From positions 1,798,001 through 1,862,000 of the forward strand of contig CAXXJM010000001.1 in the NCBI GenBank assembly GCA_963666475.2: a stretch of 64,000 nt of DNA. The letters run 5' to 3'. A program made the translations under genes and the position numbers. Shown piece by piece: positions 1-9,105 of the stretch (position 1 is its first letter; each line of letters begins with the position of its first letter). Below the pieces are notes generated by a model. That model had not been told where the DNA came from and did not search any database. It worked only from the letters and a program-made list of their open reading frames with translations. The stretch comes from JBFHIZ01 sp963666475 (GTDB lineage Bacteria > Bacillota > Clostridia > Lachnospirales > Lachnospiraceae).

Positions 1-1728
1 TCCTTCCATGTATCTACGAGTTTCCATAAGACGCTCGTATTCTACAGCTCTTGTCATCGCATCAGAAATAAGTTCAGACAGAGTTCGCATCATATTTAGG
101 TAATATAATGATCTTGTTTCTAATGACAATTCTCTGATTGCGATAACTGAAATCAATTCACCTCCACTACGAATCGGTATTGTCATAGCGGGTTCTTCCG
201 TCCATGCTTTTCCAATTGCAATTTCTCCTTCTTGAATTCTTTCATAAATTTCTGGAAAGGGTTCAAGATTCCAAGTTTTACCACCAAATGCGGATTTTTC
301 ATTCAAGCTGGAAAGAAGTCGAAGATACTTGCTATTTTTGTCTGTTCGATAGACCGCTACCGTCTCTGTTCTAAGCAAATCGGAAATTACATAATTGACT
401 TCAATAAAAATTTTCCCAGGTTTTAATACATTAAGTTTATTCATAATCGAATTTAATTTTGGAATCGTATTTTGGGAATTAATCAAACGTTGCTCATATT
501 CATCTTTGATTCTTGTATTCTGTTCAAATACACTTTTCAACTCTTCATGATCCTCTTTTAACATGTCATAATCCATTTTTTTATCGAGCAATCGATTCCT
601 GATCATGTTATTGGAATATCCTACAGCAATACCAAAAAAAATGTATTCAGCAATCATAATCAAATATTCCAAATAAGAAAATACACTGGTTATTTCAAAT
701 ATATTGACGTCATGAAGATATAAATACAAGACAGATGCAAGCAACACTGCAAACGCACTCTGCACAATCCCTAAATACAAAGAAATAATTACAATATATA
801 TCAACATCCAATTCACGGTTTGGAACAAGCTATGATTGATCAAAAATATTTCTGGTATCATGAACAACACAAAAATCACCAGGTTCTCAAGAAATGCACG
901 AATAAAACTTTTCTTTTTTAAAGATTTTAAGGTATTTTTATACTTCGAATCTTCTTTCTTTTCACTCGGAAGAAACACATTCTCCGTATATACAAAGGAA
1001 TGAAAATCGGTCCATGAAATCAACTTCTTGGCTTCTTCATTGCTGTATATGCTCTCGCAATTTCTGCACACAAGATTTCCCAATTCGTTTTGAAGTGTGA
1101 TTGCCGTAGAACCGCATAGATTGATTCTTAAATCCCCACGCTCTTCCTCTACAAATCGACTCACTGCGATTGCAACGTCTTTTACATGAATTGGTTGTAC
1201 GATTTGATTCGGCACAAGAACTTGATCAGCTGCCTTCATTTTGGATTCTTCCAAACCTGAAAACAGTGGTGCAGTACGTAGGATCGTCGTCTGCATACCT
1301 GCTCTTTGCGCAGTTAAAGATAACATATATTCCTGCTGTGCATGATAAAGGCACCAATCCGATTGCTGTATATGCTCGTCGTTTACATGATTGACTTCAA
1401 TGCTCGACAAATAGATAAATTTTCGAACTTTATTTTTTTCTGCTTCGACTAAAATATGATGCATTTGGTCATAGTCATTTGCCTCGTCACCAAGTTGATT
1501 ATTCATGATTTTTCCACAAAAAACAATCGCATCTGGCTTTACAAATTTCATGATTGAACCTATTTGCGAATCAAATTGTCGTACATCATATTCGTATACT
1601 TTACATTTTATTCCTTTTAATTTTTTCTTCTTTTCAAACACTGCACTGACCGAATTTCCTTCTTTTAACAATGCCTGTAATATATTTTCAGCGAGTTCAT
1701 CTGCTAATCCAAAATATAGAATTTTCAA
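1..1728 (-). CDS. SDR-like/membrane/GAF fusion protein, PelD-like (3' end outside window)
   Basis: An open frame of 576 codons runs from a TTG at 1728 to the window edge, so the C-terminus is missing. TTG is chosen because a GGGGGAA Shine-Dalgarno lies just upstream and no ATG precedes the conserved start. Residues 1 to about 225 look like an extended-SDR/NmrA sugar-epimerase fold with degenerate motifs (YFGLADEL at the start, YLSSIEV in the middle); a CRNC pair follows. Residues about 277-365 hold several hydrophobic membrane segments, then a short coiled coil (about 365-420) and a GAF-like domain (about 430 onward). Four membrane segments plus GAF is the layout of PelD, the c-di-GMP receptor of Pel polysaccharide synthesis. 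The family assignment is inference; other pel genes would have to lie beyond position 1. Confidence 0.5.
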   Translation of the reverse strand, partial: MKILYFGLADELAENILQALLKEGNSVSAVFEKKKKLKGIKCKVYEYDVRQFDSQIGSIMKFVKPDAIVFCGKIMNNQLGDEANDYDQMHHILVEAEKNKVRKFIYLSSIEVNHVNDEHIQQSDWCLYHAQQEYMLSLTAQRAGMQTTILRTAPLFSGLEESKMKAADQVLVPNQIVQPIHVKDVAIAVSRFVEEERGDLRINLCGSTAITLQNELGNLVCRNCESIYSNEEAKKLISWTDFHSFVYTENVFLPSEKKEDSKYKNTLKSLKKKSFIRAFLENLVIFVLFMIPEIFLINHSLFQTVNWMLIYIVIISLYLGIVQSAFAVLLASVLYLYLHDVNIFEITSVFSYLEYLIMIAEYIFFGIAVGYSNNMIRNRLLDKKMDYDMLKEDHEELKSVFEQNTRIKDEYEQRLINSQNTIPKLNSIMNKLNVLKPGKIFIEVNYVISDLLRTETVAVYRTDKNSKYLRLLSSLNEKSAFGGKTWNLEPFPEIYERIQEGEIAIGKAWTEEPAMTIPIRSGGELISVIAIRELSLETRSLYYLNMMRTLSELISDAMTRAVEYERLMETRRYMEG

Positions 1729-1802
1729 ATAGATTCCCCCTTTTTTTATTTGTAATTGTACACTATTCCAAGTTATTGGGCAACAACAAGCATAAATTGT
1801 AC

Positions 1803-1846
1803 TAAAAAAAAGAACCCTATGCCACATTTTGTCAGACACGGGTTCT
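1803..1846 (-). terminator. Rho-independent terminator after the GPH symporter gene
   Basis: On the minus strand AGAACCC pairs with GGGTTCT across a 22-base loop and is followed at once by a run of nine T. It lies 126 bases past the symporter stop and closes the TetR-GH2-symporter operon. Confidence 0.8.
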
Positions 1847-1971
1847 AAATTTGATTTATTTTTTTTTACGAAATCGCATATATATATAATGACTGCTGAT
1901 AGTTCTGTTAATGCAGCTAGCAAAACGAAAAGAATCCAGAGAATTTTCACAGTCATAATGTATGTGGAAGG

Positions 1972-3366
1972 TTATTTATGAATCACACACAACTCATCCA
2001 TAATTTCTTCTAGCTTTTGCTCGGACAGCTTATATTTTTTTGTAAAATAGAAAAAGGCAAAAGTAAGTACAATGATTGGAAATACAGTCATGGTTAGTCT
2101 CAGTCCTAAAATCGTATTTGCTGATTGCACAACACCTACTTCATCACCACTATTTCCTTTTAGTCCGATTGCTGCAAGACCTACACTGGAGATGAGTGCT
2201 GCTACACCAGAAGCCAATTTAACCACAAATGTCTGCATGGAAAAAATAACGCTTTCTTCTCTTGTTCCATTTTTTAACTCTCCATAATCCACTGTATTTG
2301 CAAGAAACATTGTGGTTAAGACAGTGAGCATTCCATTTCCTGAAAATACAAGGAATCCTGGAACAAACAATAAAATGATATTTCCAGCTGCACCAGAAAT
2401 GGATAGGAGTAATAAGAAGAGATATCCACTGATTGCCATTAAAAGACTCAACTTAAATACACTCATCGCTTTTAAAAACTTACGAAGAAGTGGGAAAAAG
2501 ATCATCATAGATAAAATCTGCATTCCACCACCGAATGCAGTAAACAGTGTATAGTCGGTTTTCCAGCCTACTGCTCCTCCACCAATATCATATTTGAAGA
2601 AATAAATAATGAGGTTGCTCGTTACATAAAGTGCAGTATTTACACAAACAATGGTCACTACTACAGCGATTGCCTGATCATTTTGGAACAAAGCACGGAA
2701 CATATCTTTTATCGTAGAAGTCTTTGTTTCATCCGTTCTTTTTTCTTTGATCCCAAAACAAGTTATAGTTGAGGCAATCACAAAGAAAATTGCTATGATG
2801 AGAGAAAATCTGCGAAATCCAATGATTTCATTTGCACTCGTATCTCCTCCACCTAACTTACCTACAATAATCATCGTTCCAATTGTAATGATTGCAGCAC
2901 CAACACCTGCACAGCTTCTTGCGATGACAGAGAGATTTTCTCTATCTTTTGCTGTCTTTGTGACCGTTGGAATCATTGACCAATAAGGAATATCCATGAG
3001 TGTATAGGTGGTCCCCCATAAAATATAAATCACCGCAAACCAGACCATAAGACCTTTTCCACTTAGAGTTCCAGGGACTGAAAACAATGCATATAGCATA
3101 AATGCATTAAGTATAGTACCTCCAAAAATCCAAGGTCTGAGTCTTCCCCATCTTGTTTTCGTTTTTGCTACGACAATACCCATCATCGGGTCATTGACCG
3201 CATCAAATACTCTTGCAATTAACAAAATCATTCCTACAAACACAGCACTGATTCCAAGTACATCTTGATAATAATAGATGATATAACCGGAAGATAATGC
3301 ATATACCATATCTTTCCCCACAGCCCCAATACCATAGGCTATTTTTCCTTTTACTCCTAGTTCCAT
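1972..3366 (-). CDS. GPH-family sugar:cation symporter
   Basis: A 464-residue polytopic membrane protein of the glycoside-pentoside-hexuronide:cation symporter family (the MelB/UidB type). It carries the usual N-terminal YGIGAVGKDMVYAL stretch and the cytoplasmic RVFDAVNDPMMG and TRWGRLRPW motifs between early helices, with about 12 hydrophobic segments and normal family length. The start has a GGGAGG site five bases upstream. It follows the GH2 glycosidase gene by 12 bases, so it probably imports the glycoside that the enzyme cleaves. The exact substrate cannot be read from the sequence. Confidence 0.88.
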   Translation of the reverse strand: MELGVKGKIAYGIGAVGKDMVYALSSGYIIYYYQDVLGISAVFVGMILLIARVFDAVNDPMMGIVVAKTKTRWGRLRPWIFGGTILNAFMLYALFSVPGTLSGKGLMVWFAVIYILWGTTYTLMDIPYWSMIPTVTKTAKDRENLSVIARSCAGVGAAIITIGTMIIVGKLGGGDTSANEIIGFRRFSLIIAIFFVIASTITCFGIKEKRTDETKTSTIKDMFRALFQNDQAIAVVVTIVCVNTALYVTSNLIIYFFKYDIGGGAVGWKTDYTLFTAFGGGMQILSMMIFFPLLRKFLKAMSVFKLSLLMAISGYLFLLLLSISGAAGNIILLFVPGFLVFSGNGMLTVLTTMFLANTVDYGELKNGTREESVIFSMQTFVVKLASGVAALISSVGLAAIGLKGNSGDEVGVVQSANTILGLRLTMTVFPIIVLTFAFFYFTKKYKLSEQKLEEIMDELCVIHK

Positions 3367-3378
3367 AAGTTCCTCCCA

Positions 3379-5739
3379 TTAAAGTTTTTTAAAGTCAATA
3401 GAAACTGGCTCCAAGCCATTTCCCTGCATATTGATACTTCCAGATGTAAAATCTCCGATCGTTTTCACATAGGTTCCTCCCATGCCCCCTTTCAAGCTTA
3501 TTATGTTCGGTCCTATGATTTGAATGTCCCCTTCGACCTTTAGTGACACAGGCTCCATATAATACGGAGCGATATTCCCAAATTCATCAACCGCTTTGAT
3601 TCGAACCAAAGATACATCATATGTGTTCGTATTTGATAGATTCACATGATCTGCCTCTGCTACTAAGTGAAGTGGACTCCCCTGTTTTTTTTGTACCGTT
3701 TTAACGATCTTTCCATCTTTCAAAGCTTCAAATCGATAAGTTGGAGCTTTTCCACCCCAGTTTCCTACATATTTTAAATAAAGACGCTCTCCTTCTTTAT
3801 AACGAAACCCTTTGAATATCATCAAATAGATGACTTTTACAAAATATTTGAGTGGGATCTTACTTTGACCATATTTCTGAATTGCCATCAGACATTCTTT
3901 GACCTGCTCTGCATATTTTTTTGAATACCCTTCTTTTTCAACAAGTTGTTCTCCTATGAAGTCGTCGATTAAAATCGGAGGATGTGGCATATGACGATAG
4001 TTTTTCTGATTTGGATAAAATTCTTTAATAAATTCATCGTTTTTATAAAGACGCAGAGAATCTGCGTTCGTAAAGGCGTAGATTTCCCCAATAATTCCCG
4101 CCGGATGTTCTCCAATATCCATACTTGAAGAAATTTCACACACGGGCTCCAGCTCAGATTGGCTTTGGTATACATACGCTGCAAGTTTTGGATTCCGAAA
4201 CATGTCCATAACTCCGTGATAGCATATTCCATCCCCGCTGCCGAAATCCTTGTGAGTATTGTAATCATACATACACCATCCAAAAACACCTGCGATTTCA
4301 TCTGCTGCATACATAGATTCCAAAACTGCTGCATGACGAAGTGCATGGGAAAGTCTATGGGATTCCTTGTCAAATGCCTTGGTCGGAAACATATGTCCAT
4401 TGCATTCCGAAACAAGATATCCTTTCTCCATAGATGAGGTCACTTTCTTCTTGGGACGTAATCCTGGATTGCTTCCAGTATGAGAAAAATCATTAAACGC
4501 ATACACATCTTCTAATAGGCTGCTTTTTGCAAAAAATCGAACTCCAGTTGTAGGTCTTGTTTCGTCCAATTCATGTGCAATTTGATTTGTCTTTTTGTAT
4601 AGTTCATCATCATCTTGGGACTCATTGATTCGTACGCCCCAAAGAACAATGGACGGATGATTGCGATATTGTAGCACCATTTCTTTGGTGTTTTGCTGTG
4701 CCTGCTCTTTCCATTTCTCATCTCCGATGTGCTGCCACCCTGGAATCTCTGTAAACACCAACATACCAAGCTCGTCACATCTCTCTATAAAGTCATGGGA
4801 TTGAGGGTAATGAGATGTACGGACCGCGTTGACACCTAATTCAAATTTCAAGATGTCAGCATCCCATCTTTGCATGGACGAAGGCATCGCGTAACCTGTA
4901 TATGGGTAACTCTGATGTCTATTGAGTCCTCGTAGTTTGATTTTCTCCTCGTTTAGATAAAACCCATCTTTTCGAAAGTCAATATCTCGAAACCCCACAC
5001 GAATTTCTTTCTGATCCAATATTTGTTCGTGTTTCGAAATATTAATTTTTACATGATATAGCATGGGTTCAAGTAGTGTCCATGGGCGGACATCAGCAAT
5101 TCCTCCCTGAAATTTAAAAACATCATCAGTTACTACGCCATGGTTCTCATATATTATATTGCCATCAGATTCTTGTATTTCCAAACAATAACATATGTCT
5201 TCGATGTCACCCTGGACCTGCATATTACAGATGAATTCTCCATTTTTCTTTCCAACAAAGAAAAGGTCATCTATATACGTTTGATTTTTTACATCCAAGT
5301 AGACATCTCGATAAATACCTCCATAAGTCATATAGTCAATTACAAATCCAAAAGGAGGAGTATTTAAAGTCTCATTTGCATCCACAACGACTGCAAGGAC
5401 ATTTTCCTGGTCATATTTTATGGCATTTGTTAGGTCTGCAACGAATTCTGTATATCCCGAGGAGTGTTTGGTAATAAATTCCCCATTCAAATATACTTTT
5501 GCCTCATGAGCAACTCCCATAAACCGCACAAAAACTCTTTGGTCCTTCCATTCTTGTTTTGGATAGAATCTCTTTCGATACCCGCTTATCTTTTCGTAAA
5601 GAGATGCATCCCAATGATTCCACGGAGTTTCTACAAGACTATGTGGAAGCTCTACAACTGTCTTGATTCCTTCTCCAGTAAGGAATCCAGGTTCAGCCGC
5701 CTCGCAAAATTCCCATTCTTTATTCCAATTCATTCTCAT
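3379..5739 (-). CDS. GH2-family glycoside hydrolase (beta-galactosidase-like)
   Basis: A 786-residue intracellular enzyme (no signal peptide) with the GH2 order: sugar-binding domain (about 20-150), immunoglobulin-like domain (about 155-255), TIM barrel (about 256-540) and an extra C-terminal beta domain. The acid/base is Glu373 in WGVRINES and the likely nucleophile is Glu445 in YLVSECNG. The Asn-x-Lys signature that recognises the carboxylate in beta-glucuronidases is not seen at the matching place (GVMDMFRNPK), so a galactosidase or other neutral glycosidase is more likely than GUS. The 5' end overlaps the TetR gene by 20 bases, and the symporter follows. Confidence 0.85.
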   Translation of the reverse strand: MRMNWNKEWEFCEAAEPGFLTGEGIKTVVELPHSLVETPWNHWDASLYEKISGYRKRFYPKQEWKDQRVFVRFMGVAHEAKVYLNGEFITKHSSGYTEFVADLTNAIKYDQENVLAVVVDANETLNTPPFGFVIDYMTYGGIYRDVYLDVKNQTYIDDLFFVGKKNGEFICNMQVQGDIEDICYCLEIQESDGNIIYENHGVVTDDVFKFQGGIADVRPWTLLEPMLYHVKINISKHEQILDQKEIRVGFRDIDFRKDGFYLNEEKIKLRGLNRHQSYPYTGYAMPSSMQRWDADILKFELGVNAVRTSHYPQSHDFIERCDELGMLVFTEIPGWQHIGDEKWKEQAQQNTKEMVLQYRNHPSIVLWGVRINESQDDDELYKKTNQIAHELDETRPTTGVRFFAKSSLLEDVYAFNDFSHTGSNPGLRPKKKVTSSMEKGYLVSECNGHMFPTKAFDKESHRLSHALRHAAVLESMYAADEIAGVFGWCMYDYNTHKDFGSGDGICYHGVMDMFRNPKLAAYVYQSQSELEPVCEISSSMDIGEHPAGIIGEIYAFTNADSLRLYKNDEFIKEFYPNQKNYRHMPHPPILIDDFIGEQLVEKEGYSKKYAEQVKECLMAIQKYGQSKIPLKYFVKVIYLMIFKGFRYKEGERLYLKYVGNWGGKAPTYRFEALKDGKIVKTVQKKQGSPLHLVAEADHVNLSNTNTYDVSLVRIKAVDEFGNIAPYYMEPVSLKVEGDIQIIGPNIISLKGGMGGTYVKTIGDFTSGSINMQGNGLEPVSIDFKKL

Positions 5740-6292
5740 GAACGATTACTCCTTCCATAATCATCGTAATCATCTGCTCCAAAGCGTCATTATATAAAAT
5801 ATTTTCCTGCATCAACATATCCGAACTTATAAAATGTTCTATCGAAGCGCTGACAACCTCTCGAAAAATTAAAAAATTCATAGGTTTTAACACACCAAGA
5901 TCGACTCCTTGTTGCAAAAGAGCAAAGGTCGCTTCCCAATTCGTCTCTAGGTTTCTAGTTAATTTTCGATAAACCTTGGGATACTTTTCTTTTAGTCCCT
6001 CCAACTGCCGAAAATCCAGTTCCATATATTGTTCGGGTAAAGCTATGACCACTTTCTTAATTTTTTCAATAAGGTCCATCTCCTGAGAGATGATCTTTTG
6101 CTTTGCCTCTTTGATTGCCTGAAAACCATAATCCACAATCGCATCTAAAAGCTCCTCTTTGGATGAAAACACGGTATAGATGGTTTTTTTGCTTATAGAC
6201 AGACGCAGGGTCACATCATCCATAGTAAATTTAAGACCTCTATCTCGAAATTCCTCTGTAGCTGCATGTATAATTGATTCTCTTAATTCCAT
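5720..6292 (-). CDS. TetR-family regulator of the glycosidase operon
   Basis: A 190-residue protein with an N-terminal helix-turn-helix of TetR type (DDVTLRLSISKKTIYTVFSSKEELLDAIV, split here as residues about 24-52) and an unrecognised ligand-binding C-terminal half. It is the first gene of the operon and overlaps the GH2 gene by 20 bases, so it probably senses a glycoside or an inducer and controls its own operon. Inverted repeats just upstream (6328-6358) are candidate operators. Confidence 0.82.
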   Translation of the reverse strand: MELRESIIHAATEEFRDRGLKFTMDDVTLRLSISKKTIYTVFSSKEELLDAIVDYGFQAIKEAKQKIISQEMDLIEKIKKVVIALPEQYMELDFRQLEGLKEKYPKVYRKLTRNLETNWEATFALLQQGVDLGVLKPMNFLIFREVVSASIEHFISSDMLMQENILYNDALEQMITMIMEGVIVHENELE

Positions 6293-6312
6293 AACGAAAC
6301 CTCATTCTATAT

Positions 6313-6358
6313 ATGTTTACTTTTTTCTTTGGAAACTCTTTTTCCAAAACGAGTTTCC
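6313..6358 (-). promoter_or_regulatory. Candidate promoter/operator of the TetR-GH2 operon
   Basis: Two overlapping perfect inverted repeats lie directly upstream of the TetR gene: TTTGGAAA/TTTCCAAA (6328-6335 and 6341-6348) and GGAAACTC/GAGTTTCC (6331-6338 and 6351-6358). A weak -10 (TATATA) lies just below. Autoregulation by the TetR is inference from position. Confidence 0.4.
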
Positions 6359-6369
6359 TATATGCAAAT

Positions 6370-6410
6370 AATACTCCTTTACCTATGTATTATCAAGGCA
6401 AAGGAGTATT
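6370..6410. terminator. Inverted repeat, possible terminator after the reductase-like gene
   Basis: AATACTCCTTTACC (6370-6383) pairs with GGCAAAGGAGTATT (6397-6410), a 14-base arm with one mismatch. It sits between the reductase-like gene stop and the TetR promoter. The T tract is poor on the minus strand, so termination is only moderately supported. Confidence 0.45.
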
Positions 6411-6481
6411 TTCATCTTTTTGCATAATTCTCTTTCATTATTTGACAGTTATTGCCCCGTGTGTTGTGTAAAATGTCCATA

Positions 6482-7420
6482 TTAACCCTGTTCAAACAAC
6501 CCACGATTCTTTTCTTCTAGCACTTGAATGCCATGATAGAACAGGGAACATATTGGTGTAGGTACATCATATTTTTGTCCCATTTCAACGACACGTCCGG
6601 CAAACATTTCAATCTCCGTTTTTTTCTTTTTTTCGATATCCTGCAAGGTGGACGGTTTATTGAGAAAAGGAATACGTTTCAATGCCGTCTCCTGTTTCTC
6701 GATCTCCACCTCATTTAAATCAATTCCCTTTTTTTGTGCAATTGCCATCACTTCTCGCATGGCACTTCTTCGAATCTCATTTGCATGATCACTCACCTGA
6801 AATGCACCAAAAGGTATTCCCAAAAGGGCACAGGTCATATTTTCCCCGATGTTACACATGAATTTGAACCAGAGACCCTTAATCATATCTTCTTCCACTC
6901 GGTATTTGATTCCCGCCTCATCAAATAGATTCTTTACACTCTGTATTCTAGAAGTGAGTTCATGATTGATTGCTTCCCCAAAGTGAACCATTCCTCTGTT
7001 TTCATCAAAATCAGTCACACCACGATCCATTACAATGGACATCCTCATATAAGAATAAATTACCTTGTCCCATCCATACACAGCCGCAACACGTTCTTCA
7101 CTATCAACACCATTCATGACACACATGATTTTTGTATTCACCCCAACATGATTCTTTATATCTCGAATTGCGTCATCGAGCTGCATATCCTTCACTGCCA
7201 TAATGATCAGATCCGATGAGGATACGTTCTCGAATGGATCCACGATCTGAAAAATATAATTTTGACCGTTAATCGTAACACCCTGCTTTTTCAGACGTTC
7301 TTTTCTTTCGCCACCAGCAATTACACGAAAATTTTTATGGCCCAAATACGCTTCTAATCTCGGTGCAAAAAATGCCCCCATTGCGCCGAGTCCTATTAAA
7401 CTGACTGTTTTAATTTCCAT
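6482..7420 (-). CDS. 2-dehydropantoate 2-reductase-like (PanE/ApbA family) protein
   Basis: A 312-residue NADP-dependent dehydrogenase-like protein. The N-terminal Rossmann fold begins with LIGLGAMGAFFAP (GxGxxG), and the C-terminal helical ApbA domain contains the KGLWFKFMCN stretch with the family's catalytic-type lysine. An in-frame GTG exists 12 bases earlier, but the ATG at 7420 is preferred because the GG-rich site lies at a better distance and the protein then begins directly with the fold. It follows the SulP gene by about 60 bases and probably shares its promoter. PanE paralogues act on many 2-keto acids, so true pantoate synthesis is not assured. Confidence 0.78.
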   Translation of the reverse strand: MEIKTVSLIGLGAMGAFFAPRLEAYLGHKNFRVIAGGERKERLKKQGVTINGQNYIFQIVDPFENVSSSDLIIMAVKDMQLDDAIRDIKNHVGVNTKIMCVMNGVDSEERVAAVYGWDKVIYSYMRMSIVMDRGVTDFDENRGMVHFGEAINHELTSRIQSVKNLFDEAGIKYRVEEDMIKGLWFKFMCNIGENMTCALLGIPFGAFQVSDHANEIRRSAMREVMAIAQKKGIDLNEVEIEKQETALKRIPFLNKPSTLQDIEKKKKTEIEMFAGRVVEMGQKYDVPTPICSLFYHGIQVLEEKNRGLFEQG

Positions 7421-7489
7421 AACAATCACCACGCCTCTCTAATATATCGTACGAAAAAATTTGTTTCACATCGAAACACCAAGGCTTTG

Positions 7490-8947
7490 CTAGTCAACAT
7501 ATTCCGGCAAAATTGAATATTGTACCGATGTTTTGTCTAGCAGTTTTTCACATGCCTCACTCAAGCCTTCTATTTTTATTCTTACTTTTCTATCATGATA
7601 CTTCATTATCAATTTGTCAAAGGTATCTCCCGCAGATTCATCCCAAAATTTCATATGTGTCACATCGAGCTCAATCATCTGGTCATGTATATCAAAATCA
7701 AATTTTTCTAAAAAATGAGTCGTGGATGCGAAAAACAGCTGTCCCGAACAACAGTAGCGTATTCCATTTTCAGACTCCGTTTTTTCTACTTTAACCTGAG
7801 AAATCTTATTCACAAAGGCAACAGAACTTATCAAAATGCCAGTAATTACTCCTAGCGCAAGATTATCTGTAAGCAGTACAACTGCTACAGTACTTAGCAT
7901 AACAATAGAATCCGTCTTAGGGTTCTTTAAAAGTCTTTTTATGGAACCCCAGTCAAAGGTCGCGATGGACACGATAATCATCACGGCAACTAATGCTGCA
8001 ATCGGGATTTGTACCACCCATCCATTCAAAAGCACAATCAGGATCATCAAAAATACCCCTGATGTCAATGTAGATAGTCTACCCCTTCCCCCAGATTTAA
8101 AGTTAATCATGGATTGTCCAATCATCGCGCAACCAGCCATTCCTCCAAAGAAACCAGAAACGACATTTGCCACTCCCTGTCCTACACATTCTCTGTTTTT
8201 TTTGCTTCTGGTATCCGTTAATTCATCTACCAAACGAGCCGTAAGCATGGATTCTACTAGTCCTACAATTGCAAGGGATAAAGAAAATGGAAAAATAATT
8301 TTTAACGTGTCAACACTTAAGGAAACCTCTGGAAAAGCAAAGCTTGGTAGTGATCCAACGATATTTCCCATATCACCTATGGAACTCACTTTCATACCTG
8401 TTGTAATCGTTATGGTAGACAGAACCAAAATTGCGATTAATGGTGCTGGTATTGTTTTATTTACTTTTGGAAACAAGTAAATAATCAGAATTCCAGCTGC
8501 AACCAATAAGTACATGCTAATTCCAGCATCTTTGAAATAGGTCAACTGTGCTTTGAAAATTAAGATTGCCAATGCATTTACAAACCCTGTCATAACAGGC
8601 TTTGGGATAAATCTTAACAAATTACCAATTTTTAGAAATCCCATAATCATTTGCAAAATTCCTGCCAAAACAGTTGCTGCAAGCATGTACTGGATTCCAT
8701 GTGCATGCACTAAACCTGCAAGTACCAATGCCATTGCACCAGTCGCAGCCGATATCATTCCCGGACGACCACCTGCAAATGCTGTAACCATAGCGATACA
8801 GAAAGATGCATACAATCCCATCATAGGATCCACCCCGGCCAATATTGAAAATCCAATTGCTTCTGGTATCAATGCTATGGCAACTACCATACCCGCTAAT
8901 ATATCCTTTTTTACATTACCAAACCATTCTTGTTTTATATTTCTCAT
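7490..8947 (-). CDS. SulP-family anion permease with STAS domain
   Basis: A 485-residue membrane transporter. The N-terminal part has the SulP hallmark (LIPEAIGFSILAGVDPMMGLYAS) and about 10-12 hydrophobic segments; residues about 395-485 form a cytoplasmic STAS domain. SulP proteins carry sulfate, bicarbonate, dicarboxylates or related anions. The neighbouring purine island depends on molybdenum, but nothing in the sequence shows molybdate transport. It has its own good promoter (8976-9005) and an AAGGAG site before the ATG. Confidence 0.85.
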   Translation of the reverse strand: MRNIKQEWFGNVKKDILAGMVVAIALIPEAIGFSILAGVDPMMGLYASFCIAMVTAFAGGRPGMISAATGAMALVLAGLVHAHGIQYMLAATVLAGILQMIMGFLKIGNLLRFIPKPVMTGFVNALAILIFKAQLTYFKDAGISMYLLVAAGILIIYLFPKVNKTIPAPLIAILVLSTITITTGMKVSSIGDMGNIVGSLPSFAFPEVSLSVDTLKIIFPFSLSLAIVGLVESMLTARLVDELTDTRSKKNRECVGQGVANVVSGFFGGMAGCAMIGQSMINFKSGGRGRLSTLTSGVFLMILIVLLNGWVVQIPIAALVAVMIIVSIATFDWGSIKRLLKNPKTDSIVMLSTVAVVLLTDNLALGVITGILISSVAFVNKISQVKVEKTESENGIRYCCSGQLFFASTTHFLEKFDFDIHDQMIELDVTHMKFWDESAGDTFDKLIMKYHDRKVRIKIEGLSEACEKLLDKTSVQYSILPEYVD

Positions 8948-8975
8948 AAAATCTCCTTTTTAAAAAATTGTTGTC

Positions 8976-9005
8976 ATCATACCATTATGCAGGTTCTTGT
9001 GTCAA
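8976..9005 (-). promoter_or_regulatory. Sigma-A promoter of the SulP gene
   Basis: On the minus strand a perfect -35 TTGACA (9000-9005) is followed 18 bases later by TATGAT (8976-8981). It begins just past the terminator of the upstream TetR gene and reads into the SulP gene. Confidence 0.75.
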
Positions 9006-9012
9006 TTTTAGA

Positions 9013-9053
9013 ACAAAAACCTGAACCCCTAAATATAAGGTTCAGGTTTTTGT
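9013..9053. terminator. Bidirectional-type terminator after TetR gene
   Basis: A perfect 15-base inverted repeat (ACAAAAACCTGAACC and its complement, 9013-9027 and 9039-9053) with an 11-base loop; each arm ends in a T run. It closes the TetR gene that ends at 9106. Confidence 0.85.
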
Positions 9054-9105
9054 CAGACATTCATGAGCTGGTTCATTCTACCTTTTATTTTTTCATATGA
9101 AATCA

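Noticed and set aside
3969..4415. Minus-strand frame of 148 codons in another phase
   Set aside because: It is contained in the GH2 gene, whose catalytic glutamate is read in the main frame.
3379..5739. Beta-glucuronidase call for the GH2 gene
   Set aside because: The Asn-x-Lys motif expected after the nucleophile is missing.
7836..8480. Long plus-strand frame of 214 codons
   Set aside because: It lies antisense to the SulP gene, has a low-complexity composition of a mirror frame and no ribosome site.
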